In this document: positions 1-5,024 of the stretch, in pieces
Numbering within the stretch: the first letter of the stretch is position 1
Layout: each line of letters starts with the position of its first letter
Origin: Fodinibacter luteus
GTDB lineage: Bacteria; Actinomycetota; Actinomycetes; Actinomycetales; Dermatophilaceae
Length of the DNA stretch: 5,024 nt
Assembly: GCF_039541575.1 (NCBI RefSeq)
Contig: NZ_BAABGM010000028.1
Span: forward strand, 1 to 5,024
Direction of reading: 5' to 3'
Position numbers and translations under genes: made by a program
The notes under the pieces: generated by a model
Told to the model about the DNA's origin: nothing
Seen by the model: only the letters and a program-made list of their open reading frames with translations
Database searches by the model: none

Positions 1-61
1 GGCCCGCCTCATCCCGCGGACACGCCGTAACCCCACCAGTCACTTTCGTAACAGGCCCTAG
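1..61. repeat. Left copy of 61-base perfect terminal inverted repeat (probable IS end)
   Basis: These 61 bases are the exact reverse complement of the last 61 bases of the window; the match stops at base 62. Read outward on the minus strand the repeat starts with CTAG and continues GGCCTGTTACGAAAGTG. Both copies share that CTAG, while the bases further inside differ. This fits one insertion sequence inserted twice at CTA/CTAG-like targets in opposite orientations, with the IS body outside the window. The general look (GGGCCTGTT start, CTAG-like target) recalls IS5-family ends, but that family assignment is an inference. No stop codon interrupts the outward frame starting GTG ACT GGT, so it could be the beginning of a transposase, but only 14 codons are visible. 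Confidence 0.9.
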
Positions 62-65
62 CTGG

Positions 66-83
66 ACGGCAGGCGGCTGCCGT
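66..83 (-). terminator. Hairpin downstream of the small membrane protein gene, possible terminator
   Basis: Bases 66-72 (ACGGCAG) pair perfectly with 77-83 (CTGCCGT) around a 4-base loop. The stem lies 67 bases beyond the stop codon of the minus-strand gene and just inside the IS end. There is no T-tract on either strand, so it is at best a hairpin-only terminator of the kind proposed for actinobacteria. It could also be a chance GC-rich stem. Confidence 0.3.
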
Positions 84-150
84 TGAGACGCAGTCCGTGA
101 GGTGGAACCCCGCGATGGGGTCCGGGCGCCAGCCCATGGGGGCGGTACGG

Positions 151-342
151 TCACCCGCCGCCGCCACCCCCGCCGCTTGACGACGGTCCGTGGAAGTCCC
201 CTCTGTACTCCTCATCGGTGCGGCTGTTCATGTTGAAGTCCACGCTGCCACCCGAATTCGACGGGCCACGCCGCCGGTCAACGACCATTGCGATGACCGC
301 CGCAACCGCCACTATGCCAAGGATCCAGAACCAGATCTCCAT
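151..342 (-). CDS. Small single-pass membrane protein with glycine-only tail, function unknown
   Basis: This is a 63-residue hypothetical protein. Residues 3-21 (starting IWFWILGIVAVAAVIAMVV) form one strong hydrophobic membrane segment, followed at once by Asp-Arg-Arg-Arg (22-25). By the positive-inside rule that puts the C-terminal part in the cytoplasm. The tail is polar and disordered-looking, rich in Ser, Asn, Asp and Gly, and ends in seven consecutive glycines (57-63). I chose ATG at 342-340 because GAAGGG (354-349 on the minus strand) stands 6 bases upstream. An in-frame GTG at 447 would add 35 residues of basic, poorly conserved-looking sequence and has no good Shine-Dalgarno. The gene is transcribed away from the others. 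I do not recognise a family; the membrane segment followed by an arginine cluster and a Gly/Ser tail resembles many unnamed small actinobacterial proteins. The product is inferred from composition only. Confidence 0.62.
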   Translation of the reverse strand: MEIWFWILGIVAVAAVIAMVVDRRRGPSNSGGSVDFNMNSRTDEEYRGDFHGPSSSGGGGGGG

Positions 343-737
343 GGCTAACCCTTCGCCGGTACCGCCGACCCGGGCGTCGGTGGGTACGTCGAGTGTCCGC
401 TCATCCGGTGTGCGTCGTCTAGGCGCTTTGGCGTCGATACTTGCCACCTGTCGTCTTCGGGAAGGGGCCCCGTCCCACCACCAGGCCGGCGGCGATCGTC
501 AGAAGCGCGTGTCGCCTCCCGCATGGTGCGCAGGAGGGGCCTTGGGAAACGGGGTGTGTCGGTCGAGCCCCCCAACCCGCCCCCGCGACTCGCGGCGGTG
601 TCAGGCAGGTAGGACGTCGACTTTCCCGGTGAACCATTGATGCGCATCCAACCAACCAGCCTCCGCCGGCTTACCCCTGGGGTGACGTTCACCCAGCCGA
701 CACAGCTCATCACGGAAGTTCCACGAGGGGACCGGGC
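343..737. other. Divergent intergenic region without a convincing gene
   Basis: This 395-base stretch separates the minus-strand small gene from the plus-strand acetyltransferase and should hold promoters for both. Reading frames exist on both strands, but their translations are Arg/Pro/Gly-rich, lack good Shine-Dalgarno sites and match nothing I know, as expected by chance in high-GC DNA. Structures visible are a 10-base palindrome GATGCGCATC (639-648), an 11-base palindrome ACCCCTGGGGT (673-683) and the inverted repeat at 680-694. I see no clear -35/-10 pair, tRNA or riboswitch. Confidence 0.55.
680..694. promoter_or_regulatory. Perfect inverted repeat upstream of the acetyltransferase, possible operator
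   Basis: GGGTGA-CGT-TCACCC has 6-base arms around a 3-base centre. It lies 30 bases before the Shine-Dalgarno and 43 bases before the GTG of the acetyltransferase, where an operator or promoter-proximal protein site would be expected. It partly overlaps the palindrome at 673-683, so the two could also be alternative RNA folds. No regulator gene is nearby, so the binding protein is unknown. Confidence 0.35.
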
Positions 738-1349
738 GTGGCCGGTGCCAGACTGGGTGTCGTGGAGGGCCTGGGCATCGCACCGGCAACGGTTGAGCGC
801 TGGTCGGACCTGGTGACCGTGTTTGGCACCCGCGGTGACCCGTCGTGGTGCTGGTGCCAGTTCTTCCTCACCACCGGCAACCGATACCGCGACTCCGCCG
901 AGCGCAACCGCGCCGATCTGGAGGCGCAGGTGCGCGACGCCAAAGTCCCACCCGGCCTGCTGGCCTACCGCGATGGTGAGCCCATCGGCTGGCTGCAGCT
1001 GGGTCCGCGCACGTCCTATCCCCGCGTCACCGGCCAGGCCGCGCTGGCGAAAGTCGTGGGGGATCGCGACGCCGGGGAGCGGGTCTGGCGGACCACATGC
1101 TTCGTGGTCAGGGTCGGACATCGCAGACAAGGCGTCGCGGGAGCATTGCTCGCTGCAGGGGTGAAGTATGCCGCGGAGCACGGGGCCGGCGTGCTGGAGG
1201 GCCACCCGGTCGACGTCTCGGCCCGTCACGGTCGATCGGCCGGGGCCGCGCTCTACCACGGCACCTTGTCGATGTTCACCCATGCCGGCTTTGTCGAGAT
1301 CGGCCGCACAGCGCCCACGCGACCGGTGATGCGCCGTCACGTGGGGTGA
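738..1349 (+). CDS. GNAT family N-acetyltransferase
   Basis: This 203-residue cytoplasmic enzyme is expected to transfer an acetyl group from acetyl-CoA to an amine; the substrate cannot be read from the sequence. The acetyl-CoA binding motif A lies at residues 117-138: a beta-strand (TTCFVVRVGHRRQG) followed by the pyrophosphate loop R129-x-x-G132-x-A134 and an alpha-helix (GALLAAGVKYAAEHG). The next strand carries LEGHPVD (153-159), and the C-terminal part has LYHGTLSMFTHAGFVEIGR followed by PTRPVMRR, the usual motif B region and closing strands of a group of actinobacterial GNAT proteins. An early WCWCQF stretch (37-42) is typical of the same group. The GTG start at 738 is supported by GAGGGG at 725-730, 7 bases upstream. 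It is followed after 187 bases by the hydrolase on the same strand. Length and motifs are intact. A resistance or detoxification role would be speculation. Confidence 0.9.
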   Translation: MAGARLGVVEGLGIAPATVERWSDLVTVFGTRGDPSWCWCQFFLTTGNRYRDSAERNRADLEAQVRDAKVPPGLLAYRDGEPIGWLQLGPRTSYPRVTGQAALAKVVGDRDAGERVWRTTCFVVRVGHRRQGVAGALLAAGVKYAAEHGAGVLEGHPVDVSARHGRSAGAALYHGTLSMFTHAGFVEIGRTAPTRPVMRRHVG

Positions 1350-1506
1350 TGCACAAGGACATTGCCTGGGGCCTCGACCAGCGTCCCCGCCGTGGGCAAC
1401 AGGCGGCGATGAGACGCACATCGGCCACCTGGGGATGTCATCGACTGCTGATAGAACGTCCGGCACGCTGTGGAGCGCCCGCGGCGGCTGCGATAGGCCC
1501 ACGAGA

Positions 1507-1521
1507 GGTGCGCCGCGCACC
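1507..1521. promoter_or_regulatory. Perfect 15-base inverted repeat next to the hydrolase Shine-Dalgarno
   Basis: GGTGCGCCGCGCACC is a perfect palindrome around a single central C. It ends 2 bases before the Shine-Dalgarno GAAAGGA. As DNA it could be a repressor site overlapping the transcript start; as RNA it could form a GC-rich stem (6 pairs, 3-base loop) beside the ribosome binding site and dampen translation. The sequence does not decide between these or chance. Confidence 0.35.
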
Positions 1522-1523
1522 AC

Positions 1524-1530
1524 GAAAGGA
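1524..1530 (+). promoter_or_regulatory. Shine-Dalgarno that fixes the hydrolase start
   Basis: GAAAGGA stands 6 bases before GTG 1537. The same frame is open upstream from ATG 1435, which would add 34 residues, but those residues precede the first beta-strand of the fold, look non-coding, and would read through the palindrome at 1507-1521. Confidence 0.75.
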
Positions 1531-1536
1531 CAGTTC

Positions 1537-2073
1537 GTGAACCGCACGGCGATCCTGTTTCACGGAACCGGCGCACATCCCGACGTCGTGTGGCTGCCGT
1601 GGCTGCGGCAGCGGCTGACCGAACGCGGCTACACCGTCCAGGTGCCGCACTATCCCGGCCTCAACGTGGAGCCCATCGCCACGTTCCTGCCGAAGTTACT
1701 GGCCAACCACAGCTTCGATGCGAACACCGTGCTGGTCGGCCACTCCGGCGGGGCAGCGCTGCTGCTGGCGCTCCTTGAGCACATCGACACCAGGGTGGGT
1801 CAGGCCATCCTCGTCGCCGGGTACTGCACCCCGCCCACCACTGAGGACGAACCCGTGCTCCAGCAGGACTACGACTGGGCGGCGATCCGGGCCCATGTTC
1901 GCGACCTGTACTTCATCAACTCCCGCGAGGACCCGTACGGCTGCGACGACACGCAAGGTCGGGCCATGTTCGAACGGCTGGGCGGGACCCAGATCGTCCG
2001 GGACGACGGCCACTTCGGAGACATCGACCAGCCCTATGAGTCGTTCGAACTCCTCGACCGGCTGATCGACTAA
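1537..2073 (+). CDS. RBBP9/YdeN-type alpha/beta serine hydrolase
   Basis: This 178-residue protein is a small cytoplasmic serine hydrolase of the alpha/beta fold, RBBP9/YdeN family; a member would cleave ester-like bonds, but physiological substrates of the family are largely unknown. The fold is visible in order: first strand and oxyanion region AILFHGTGAHP (5-15) with the family's aromatic WLPWL segment (19-23); nucleophile elbow VGHSGG with Ser70 (65-72); strand VGQAILVAG (87-95); FINSREDPYG with catalytic Asp132 (126-135); and DDGHF with catalytic His159 (156-160). The Ser-Asp-His triad is therefore complete and the length is typical of the family (about 180-190 residues). The start is GTG 1537 behind GAAAGGA. 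There is no signal peptide. It lies downstream of the acetyltransferase on the same strand, but the 187-base gap with its own inverted repeat suggests separate expression. The family is clear; the substrate is not. Confidence 0.93.
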   Translation: MNRTAILFHGTGAHPDVVWLPWLRQRLTERGYTVQVPHYPGLNVEPIATFLPKLLANHSFDANTVLVGHSGGAALLLALLEHIDTRVGQAILVAGYCTPPTTEDEPVLQQDYDWAAIRAHVRDLYFINSREDPYGCDDTQGRAMFERLGGTQIVRDDGHFGDIDQPYESFELLDRLID

Positions 2074-2396
2074 CCCCGGAACCCGGCAATAGCAGGACGG
2101 TTCGAGCGATCCCGAGTGGCTGGCCGAACGGCAACGCGAAGCCGATCCAGGCCTGTTCTGGGTTCGCGATGGGGCAAGGTGCCTCGCCGCGCGAGAAGAG
2201 CATCCTGGCGCAGCTGAGGACCGGGCGCGGCGGGATGGCGGCGGGGTGGCTACTGACAAACCAGCCAGGACTGGGTCTTGCTCGGCGCGTGACCCGTCCG
2301 GGTAGGGACGCTGGCCGGGTCAGGACCTTCTGTCCACGTCCTGGACGCTCGACGCGCGTTCGGCCGCGGCCCGTTGTACCGTTCCTGCAGGGGCAC

Positions 2397-2410
2397 TGAC
2401 AACGTTGTCA
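2397..2410. promoter_or_regulatory. LacI-family operator for the fructanase
   Basis: TGACAACGTTGTCA is a perfect 14-base palindrome with the central CG and TGA/TCA ends typical of LacI/GalR-family operators, which commonly govern sugar-use genes in actinobacteria. It ends 4 bases before the GGAGG Shine-Dalgarno and 15 bases before the ATG of the fructanase, so a bound repressor would sit on or just after the promoter and block transcription until an inducing sugar is present. The cognate regulator is not in the window; the inducer (fructose, sucrose or a fructan breakdown product) is inferred only from the target gene. Confidence 0.8.
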
Positions 2411-2414
2411 TCTC

Positions 2415-2419
2415 GGAGG
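2415..2419 (+). promoter_or_regulatory. Shine-Dalgarno that fixes the fructanase start
   Basis: GGAGG stands 6 bases before ATG 2426. A TTG at 2405 opens the frame 7 codons earlier but lies inside the operator and upstream of the Shine-Dalgarno, so it is rejected as the start. Confidence 0.88.
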
Positions 2420-2425
2420 TTCATC

Positions 2426-4957
2426 ATGGTCATCACCCTTCACCCCACCCGTCGTTGGCGCGCTGTCGCGTTGTTGGTCGTGGCTTTCCTCGCCACGCTC
2501 GGCGTGGCGCCGGCCTCGGCGGACACGCCGGAGCACCGCCCGGCCTACCATTTCAGTCCCGCGAAGAACTGGATGAACGACCCCAATGGGCTTGTCTTCC
2601 ACAAGGGCGTCTATCACCTCTTCTTCCAGTACAACCCGCTCGGCGACGTGTGGGGCAACATGTCCTGGGGGCACGCGACGAGCACCGACCTTGTCCACTG
2701 GGACGAGCAGCCGGTCGCCATCCCGTTCGACGCCAACGAGGGGGTGTTCTCCGGTTCGGTGGTGGTCGACACGACGAACAGGTCGGGGTTCGGGACAGCC
2801 CAGAACCCCCCTCTGGTGGCGATATACACCAGCGCCTACACGGCCGCCAGCGGCCGCGACGGGATCCAGGCCCAGTCGCTGGCGTACTCGATCGACGACG
2901 GCCAGACGTGGACGAAGTACTCGGGCAACCCGGTCATCGACATCGGCTCGCGCGAGTTCCGCGATCCCAAGGTCTTCTGGTACGAGCCCGCCCAGGAGTG
3001 GCGGATGGTGGCGGTGATCGCCAACGAGCACAAGGTTCTGATCTGGCGCTCCGCCGACCTTAAGCAGTGGACCCGGCTCTCCGAGTTCGGCCCCCGCGAC
3101 GCCACCGGGGGCCTGTGGGAGTGCCCGGACCTGTTCCCCCTCGCGGTGGACGGCGACCCGGACAACGTCAAGTGGGTCATGCTCGTCAGCCTCAACCCCG
3201 GTGGCATCGCCGGCGGCTCGGGCACCCAGTACTTCGTCGGCGACTTCGACGGTACGACGTTCACGCCCGACGGCCCGGCCACCTACGAGCCTCCCACCGG
3301 GACGCTCCTCCAAGGGTTCGAGAACGGGTACTCCGGATGGACCCCGACGGGGACCGCGTTCGGGTCTGAACCGGCATCCGGTTCCCTGCCGGGCCAGCAG
3401 CCCGTCACCGGCTTCGTGGGCGAACGCCTCGTCAACAGCTTCATCGAGTTCGACGCCGCCCAAGGCGAGCTGACCTCGCCGGAGTTCACCATCGACCAGC
3501 GGTACCTCAACTTCCTCATCGGAGGTGGCCGCCACCCAGCGATCGCCGGTGCGACCCAGGGCGACCCGGGGGGCGAGGTCTTCACCGACTTCGAGGACCT
3601 CGACCCGGCGACGCATCTGCCCGACGGATGGAGTGCCACCGGGGACTTCGTCGGCTACGGCGCGACCAGCTCGGGCCTGCCCTACCACCAGGGTGACAAG
3701 GTGCTCGACACGTGCGTCGTGCCGGACAAGTGCGACCCCGCCATGGGCACCTTCGTGTCGCCGGAGTTCACCGTGACCAAGGACTACGTCAACCTCCTCA
3801 TCGCCGGGGGCACGCACCCGCTCGGGACCAGTGGCCCGACCGTCGTGGAGCTCGTCTCGGGCGAAGTGGTCGTCGGGTCGGTGACCGGCAACAACTCCGG
3901 TGAGATGGACTGGCGCCACATCGACGCCAGGGCGGTGGTGGGCCAGCAGGCCCGGATCGTCGTCCGCGACGACCACAGTGGTGGCGACTGGGGACACCTG
4001 ATGGTGGACGACATCCGGTTCTCTGACACGGCAGCCGGCCCGCGCGACACCCAGACCACCGTTAACCTCGTCGTCGACGGCGAGGTCGTGCGCTCGAGCA
4101 CGGGATCAGACAGCGAAGCCCTCGACTGGGCCTCGTGGGACCTCAGCGACCTGCAGGGTCGCACCGCGCAGATCACGGTGGTCGACCACAGCTCCGGTGG
4201 GTGGGGGCACATCCTCGCCGACCAGTTCATGCTCGCCTCGGCGCCGGCCAAGAGCGGGACCGACCGTGCCAGCTGGGTCGACTTCGGACGCGACAACTAC
4301 GCCGGAGTGACATTCAACGGGTTGCCCGATAACCAGCGCACCTTCATCGGCTGGATGAACAACTGGCAGTACGCCGGCGACGTGCCCACCGACCCGTGGC
4401 GCGGCCAGATGACGATGCCCCGCAGGCTGTCCCTCGTCACGACCGAGACGGGACCGCGCCTCCGCCAGACGCCGGTCCCGGGACTCGATGCGGTGACCGT
4501 GAACCGTGACAAGCAGCAAGCCAAGATGCGTCCGGTCGAGGCCGGTGTGACCCCGACCGGGATCGGCGCGACGGTGGCACGGGTCGAGGTCCGCGTCGCC
4601 CTAGGCTCGGCGTCCGAGGCGGGCGTCGTGCTGCGGCGCAGCGCCGACGGTACCGTCGGCACCAAGGTCGGGGTCCGTCGCGACGGCACGCTGGTCGTCG
4701 ACCGGACGCACAGCGGCAACGTGAGGTTCAACCCCCTCTTCCCCAGCGTCGAGGAGGCACCGGTGAGGGTGCGCGAGGGTGAGGTGACGTTCACGGCATA
4801 CCTGGACCGCAGCTCGGTCGAGGTGCTCGCCCAGGGCGGTCAGGTCTCCATGACCGACCTCATCTACCCGCCGTCCTCGGCGACGGGTGTCGCGGCCTAC
4901 TCGATCGGCGGGACCGCCAAGGCTGTCGACATCAAGGTCACGCCCATCCGCCCCTGA
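2426..4957 (+). CDS. Secreted GH32 fructan hydrolase (levanase/inulinase type) with a large nested insert
   Basis: This 843-residue secreted glycoside hydrolase of family 32 is expected to release fructose from levan, inulin or sucrose. Residues 1-32 are a signal peptide (TRRWR basic start, hydrophobic core, ASA cleavage before Asp33). The catalytic beta-propeller begins at about 42: WMNDPNG carries the nucleophile Asp52, FRDP the transition-state stabiliser Asp180, and WECPDLF the acid/base Glu232. It breaks off after YFVGDFDGTTF (269-279) and resumes at SWVDFGRDNYAGVTF (616-630) and GWMNNWQYA. Between lie about 320 residues of two homologous modules, one nested in the other. Residues about 690-843 form the GH32 C-terminal beta-sandwich with DRSSVEVLAQGG (794-805). 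Typical GH32 enzymes have about 450-650 residues, so the excess is the insert. There is no sortase signal or cell-wall domain. Expression is probably controlled by the LacI-type operator just upstream. The next gene, if any, is cut off by the IS end 6 bases downstream. GH32 is certain; levan versus inulin preference, and exo versus endo action, are not readable. Confidence 0.96.
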   Translation: MVITLHPTRRWRAVALLVVAFLATLGVAPASADTPEHRPAYHFSPAKNWMNDPNGLVFHKGVYHLFFQYNPLGDVWGNMSWGHATSTDLVHWDEQPVAIPFDANEGVFSGSVVVDTTNRSGFGTAQNPPLVAIYTSAYTAASGRDGIQAQSLAYSIDDGQTWTKYSGNPVIDIGSREFRDPKVFWYEPAQEWRMVAVIANEHKVLIWRSADLKQWTRLSEFGPRDATGGLWECPDLFPLAVDGDPDNVKWVMLVSLNPGGIAGGSGTQYFVGDFDGTTFTPDGPATYEPPTGTLLQGFENGYSGWTPTGTAFGSEPASGSLPGQQPVTGFVGERLVNSFIEFDAAQGELTSPEFTIDQRYLNFLIGGGRHPAIAGATQGDPGGEVFTDFEDLDPATHLPDGWSATGDFVGYGATSSGLPYHQGDKVLDTCVVPDKCDPAMGTFVSPEFTVTKDYVNLLIAGGTHPLGTSGPTVVELVSGEVVVGSVTGNNSGEMDWRHIDARAVVGQQARIVVRDDHSGGDWGHLMVDDIRFSDTAAGPRDTQTTVNLVVDGEVVRSSTGSDSEALDWASWDLSDLQGRTAQITVVDHSSGGWGHILADQFMLASAPAKSGTDRASWVDFGRDNYAGVTFNGLPDNQRTFIGWMNNWQYAGDVPTDPWRGQMTMPRRLSLVTTETGPRLRQTPVPGLDAVTVNRDKQQAKMRPVEAGVTPTGIGATVARVEVRVALGSASEAGVVLRRSADGTVGTKVGVRRDGTLVVDRTHSGNVRFNPLFPSVEEAPVRVREGEVTFTAYLDRSSVEVLAQGGQVSMTDLIYPPSSATGVAAYSIGGTAKAVDIKVTPIRP
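3314..3538 (+). other. Outer insert module, first half (fructanase residues 297-371)
   Basis: This encodes GFENGYSGWTPTGTAFG, then LPGQQPVTGF, ERLVNSF, LTSPEFTI and YLNFLIGGGRHP. It is the first half of a beta-sandwich-like module that I know from GH32 proteins of several phyla, where it sits inside the catalytic domain. In the usual module the NFLIGGG-HP strand is followed within a few residues by a strand of the type VNLLVDGKVV. Here that continuation is missing and reappears 172 residues later (4046-4237). Confidence 0.7.
3578..4027 (+). other. Inner insert module, complete copy (fructanase residues 385-534)
   Basis: This is a full second copy of the same module: FTDFEDLDPATHLPDGWSAT, VSPEFTVTKDYVNLLIAGGTHP (444-465), VVELVSGEVVVGSVTG, MDWRHID, RIVVRDDHSGG and DWGHLMVDDIRF. 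The order of motifs matches the outer module from start to end. It contains Cys430 and Cys436, the only cysteines in the insert, six residues apart and able to form a small disulfide loop in a secreted protein. The two copies still share 15 identical bases at SPEFT (3476-3490 and 3758-3772). Confidence 0.65.
4046..4237 (+). other. Outer insert module, second half (fructanase residues 541-604)
   Basis: This encodes TTVNLVVDGEVVRSSTG, EALDWASWDLSDLQG, AQITVVDHSSGG and WGHILADQF. It supplies the strands missing from the half-module at 3314-3538, and is of the common form of the family, whereas the inner copy is more divergent. After a short linker (605-614) the GH32 propeller resumes. Confidence 0.68.
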
Positions 4958-4958
4958 C

Positions 4959-4973
4959 CAGGCCTAGGGCCTG
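4959..4973 (+). terminator. Short hairpin across the fructanase/IS junction
   Basis: CAGGCC-TAG-GGCCTG (6 perfect pairs, 3-base loop) starts one base after the fructanase stop codon. Its right arm is the start of the IS end, its left arm is unique sequence. It could stop transcription, but there is no T-tract and the stem is short, so it may be a by-product of insertion at a palindromic CTAG target. Confidence 0.25.
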
Positions 4974-5024
4974 TTACGAAAGTGACTGGTGGGGTTACGG
5001 CGTGTCCGCGGGATGAGGCGGGCC
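4964..5024. repeat. Right copy of 61-base perfect terminal inverted repeat (probable IS end)
   Basis: This is the exact reverse complement of bases 1-61. It starts only 6 bases after the fructanase stop codon, at CTAG (4964-4967), followed by GGCCTGTTACGAAAGTG. From GTG at 4982 a frame (VTGGVTACPRDEAG) stays open to the window edge and could be the first residues of a transposase; it is too short to identify. Sixty-one identical bases are more than the usual 15-40 base IR of an IS, so the two copies are probably the same end of the same element rather than its left and right ends. Confidence 0.9.

Larger units (their letters stand above)
2074..2425. other. Intergenic region upstream of the fructanase, with LacI-type operator
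   Basis: This 352-base gap holds the fructanase control region at its right end. I find no gene with a credible start. One frame (2093-2302) runs open with a protein-like beginning (DPEWLAERQREADPGLFWV) but has no start codon and turns into Arg/Gly/Ala-rich sequence before TAG at 2303; it could be a decayed remnant or chance. Other structures are AGGAC (2322-2326) able to pair with GTCCT (2338-2342), and an 11-base palindrome CGTCCTGGACG (2337-2347), either of which could end transcription from the hydrolase. A weak promoter candidate is TACCGT (2377-2382), matching the loose actinobacterial -10 pattern TANNNT; no good -35 accompanies it. Confidence 0.6.

Noticed and set aside
601..789. A minus-strand frame ending in LDAHQWFTGKVDVLPA
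   Set aside because: The last residues look protein-like, but it overlaps the start and Shine-Dalgarno of the acetyltransferase, has no ribosome site of its own and matches no family I know.
345..1547. A 400-codon open frame on the minus strand opposite the acetyltransferase
   Set aside because: Its composition is chance-like (Pro, Arg, Ser, Gly) without any domain, and it runs antisense to a clear GNAT gene and part of the hydrolase leader.
2093..2305. Open frame after the hydrolase containing DPEWLAERQREADPGLFWV
   Set aside because: There is no start codon before the protein-like part and the rest decays into low-complexity Arg/Gly/Ala sequence; at most a gene remnant, not supportable as a CDS.
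2169..2399. A 76-codon plus-strand frame upstream of the fructanase
   Set aside because: There is no Shine-Dalgarno before its ATG, the translation is Arg/Gly/Pro-rich, and it runs through the likely promoter region into the operator.
2447..2471. Twin-arginine (Tat) export signal in the fructanase, from TRRWRAV
   Set aside because: The two arginines are present but the following Phe-Leu-Lys-like positions are not, and the hydrophobic core is strong, so an ordinary Sec signal peptide is more likely.
2408..3997. A 529-codon open frame on the minus strand opposite the fructanase
   Set aside because: It is a mirror frame of a high-GC gene: Arg/Gly/Val-rich, no recognisable motif and no Shine-Dalgarno, while the plus strand encodes an unmistakable GH32 enzyme.
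1..5024. Linear plasmid with terminal inverted repeats
   Set aside because: There is no replication, partition or terminal-protein gene, and the repeats look like outward-facing IS ends with a shared CTAG target rather than telomeres.
1..5024. CRISPR array, tRNA, rRNA or riboswitch
   Set aside because: I saw no regularly spaced direct repeats, no cloverleaf-like sequence and no known riboswitch core on either strand.

Overview
The window is high-GC DNA whose codon use, start sites (GTG and ATG behind purine-rich Shine-Dalgarno sequences) and protein types point to an actinobacterium. I cannot name a genus from the sequence alone. The ends are unusual: bases 1-61 and 4964-5024 are perfect inverted copies of each other. 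Each copy looks like the same outer end of an insertion sequence pointing out of the window. The segment is therefore most likely a stretch of chromosome or plasmid between two oppositely oriented copies of one IS, either a contig bounded by repeats or the cargo of a composite transposon. No transposase, integrase or replication gene lies inside.

Layout from left to right: (1) IS end, 1-61. (2) A small minus-strand gene, 151-342, for a 63-residue single-pass membrane protein with a glycine-only C-terminus, followed by a hairpin at 66-83. (3) A 395-base divergent region with no convincing gene, holding a perfect inverted repeat at 680-694. (4) A plus-strand GNAT acetyltransferase, 738-1349. 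(5) A plus-strand RBBP9/YdeN-type serine hydrolase, 1537-2073, with a perfect 15-base inverted repeat just before its Shine-Dalgarno. (6) A 352-base intergenic region ending in a perfect 14-base LacI-type operator, 2397-2410. (7) A large secreted GH32 fructan hydrolase (levanase/inulinase type), 2426-4957, whose stop codon lies 6 bases before the second IS end.

The fructanase is the dominant gene. It has a signal peptide and an intact GH32 catalytic triad (Asp52, Asp180, Glu232). Its catalytic five-bladed propeller is interrupted by about 320 extra residues. That insert reads as two homologous modules, one nested inside the other at the matching loop. The LacI-type operator suggests sugar-controlled expression, but no regulator or fructose transporter is present in the window. 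The acetyltransferase and the small hydrolase are ordinary accessory genes. The sequence shows no functional link between them and the fructanase, and each has its own upstream region.
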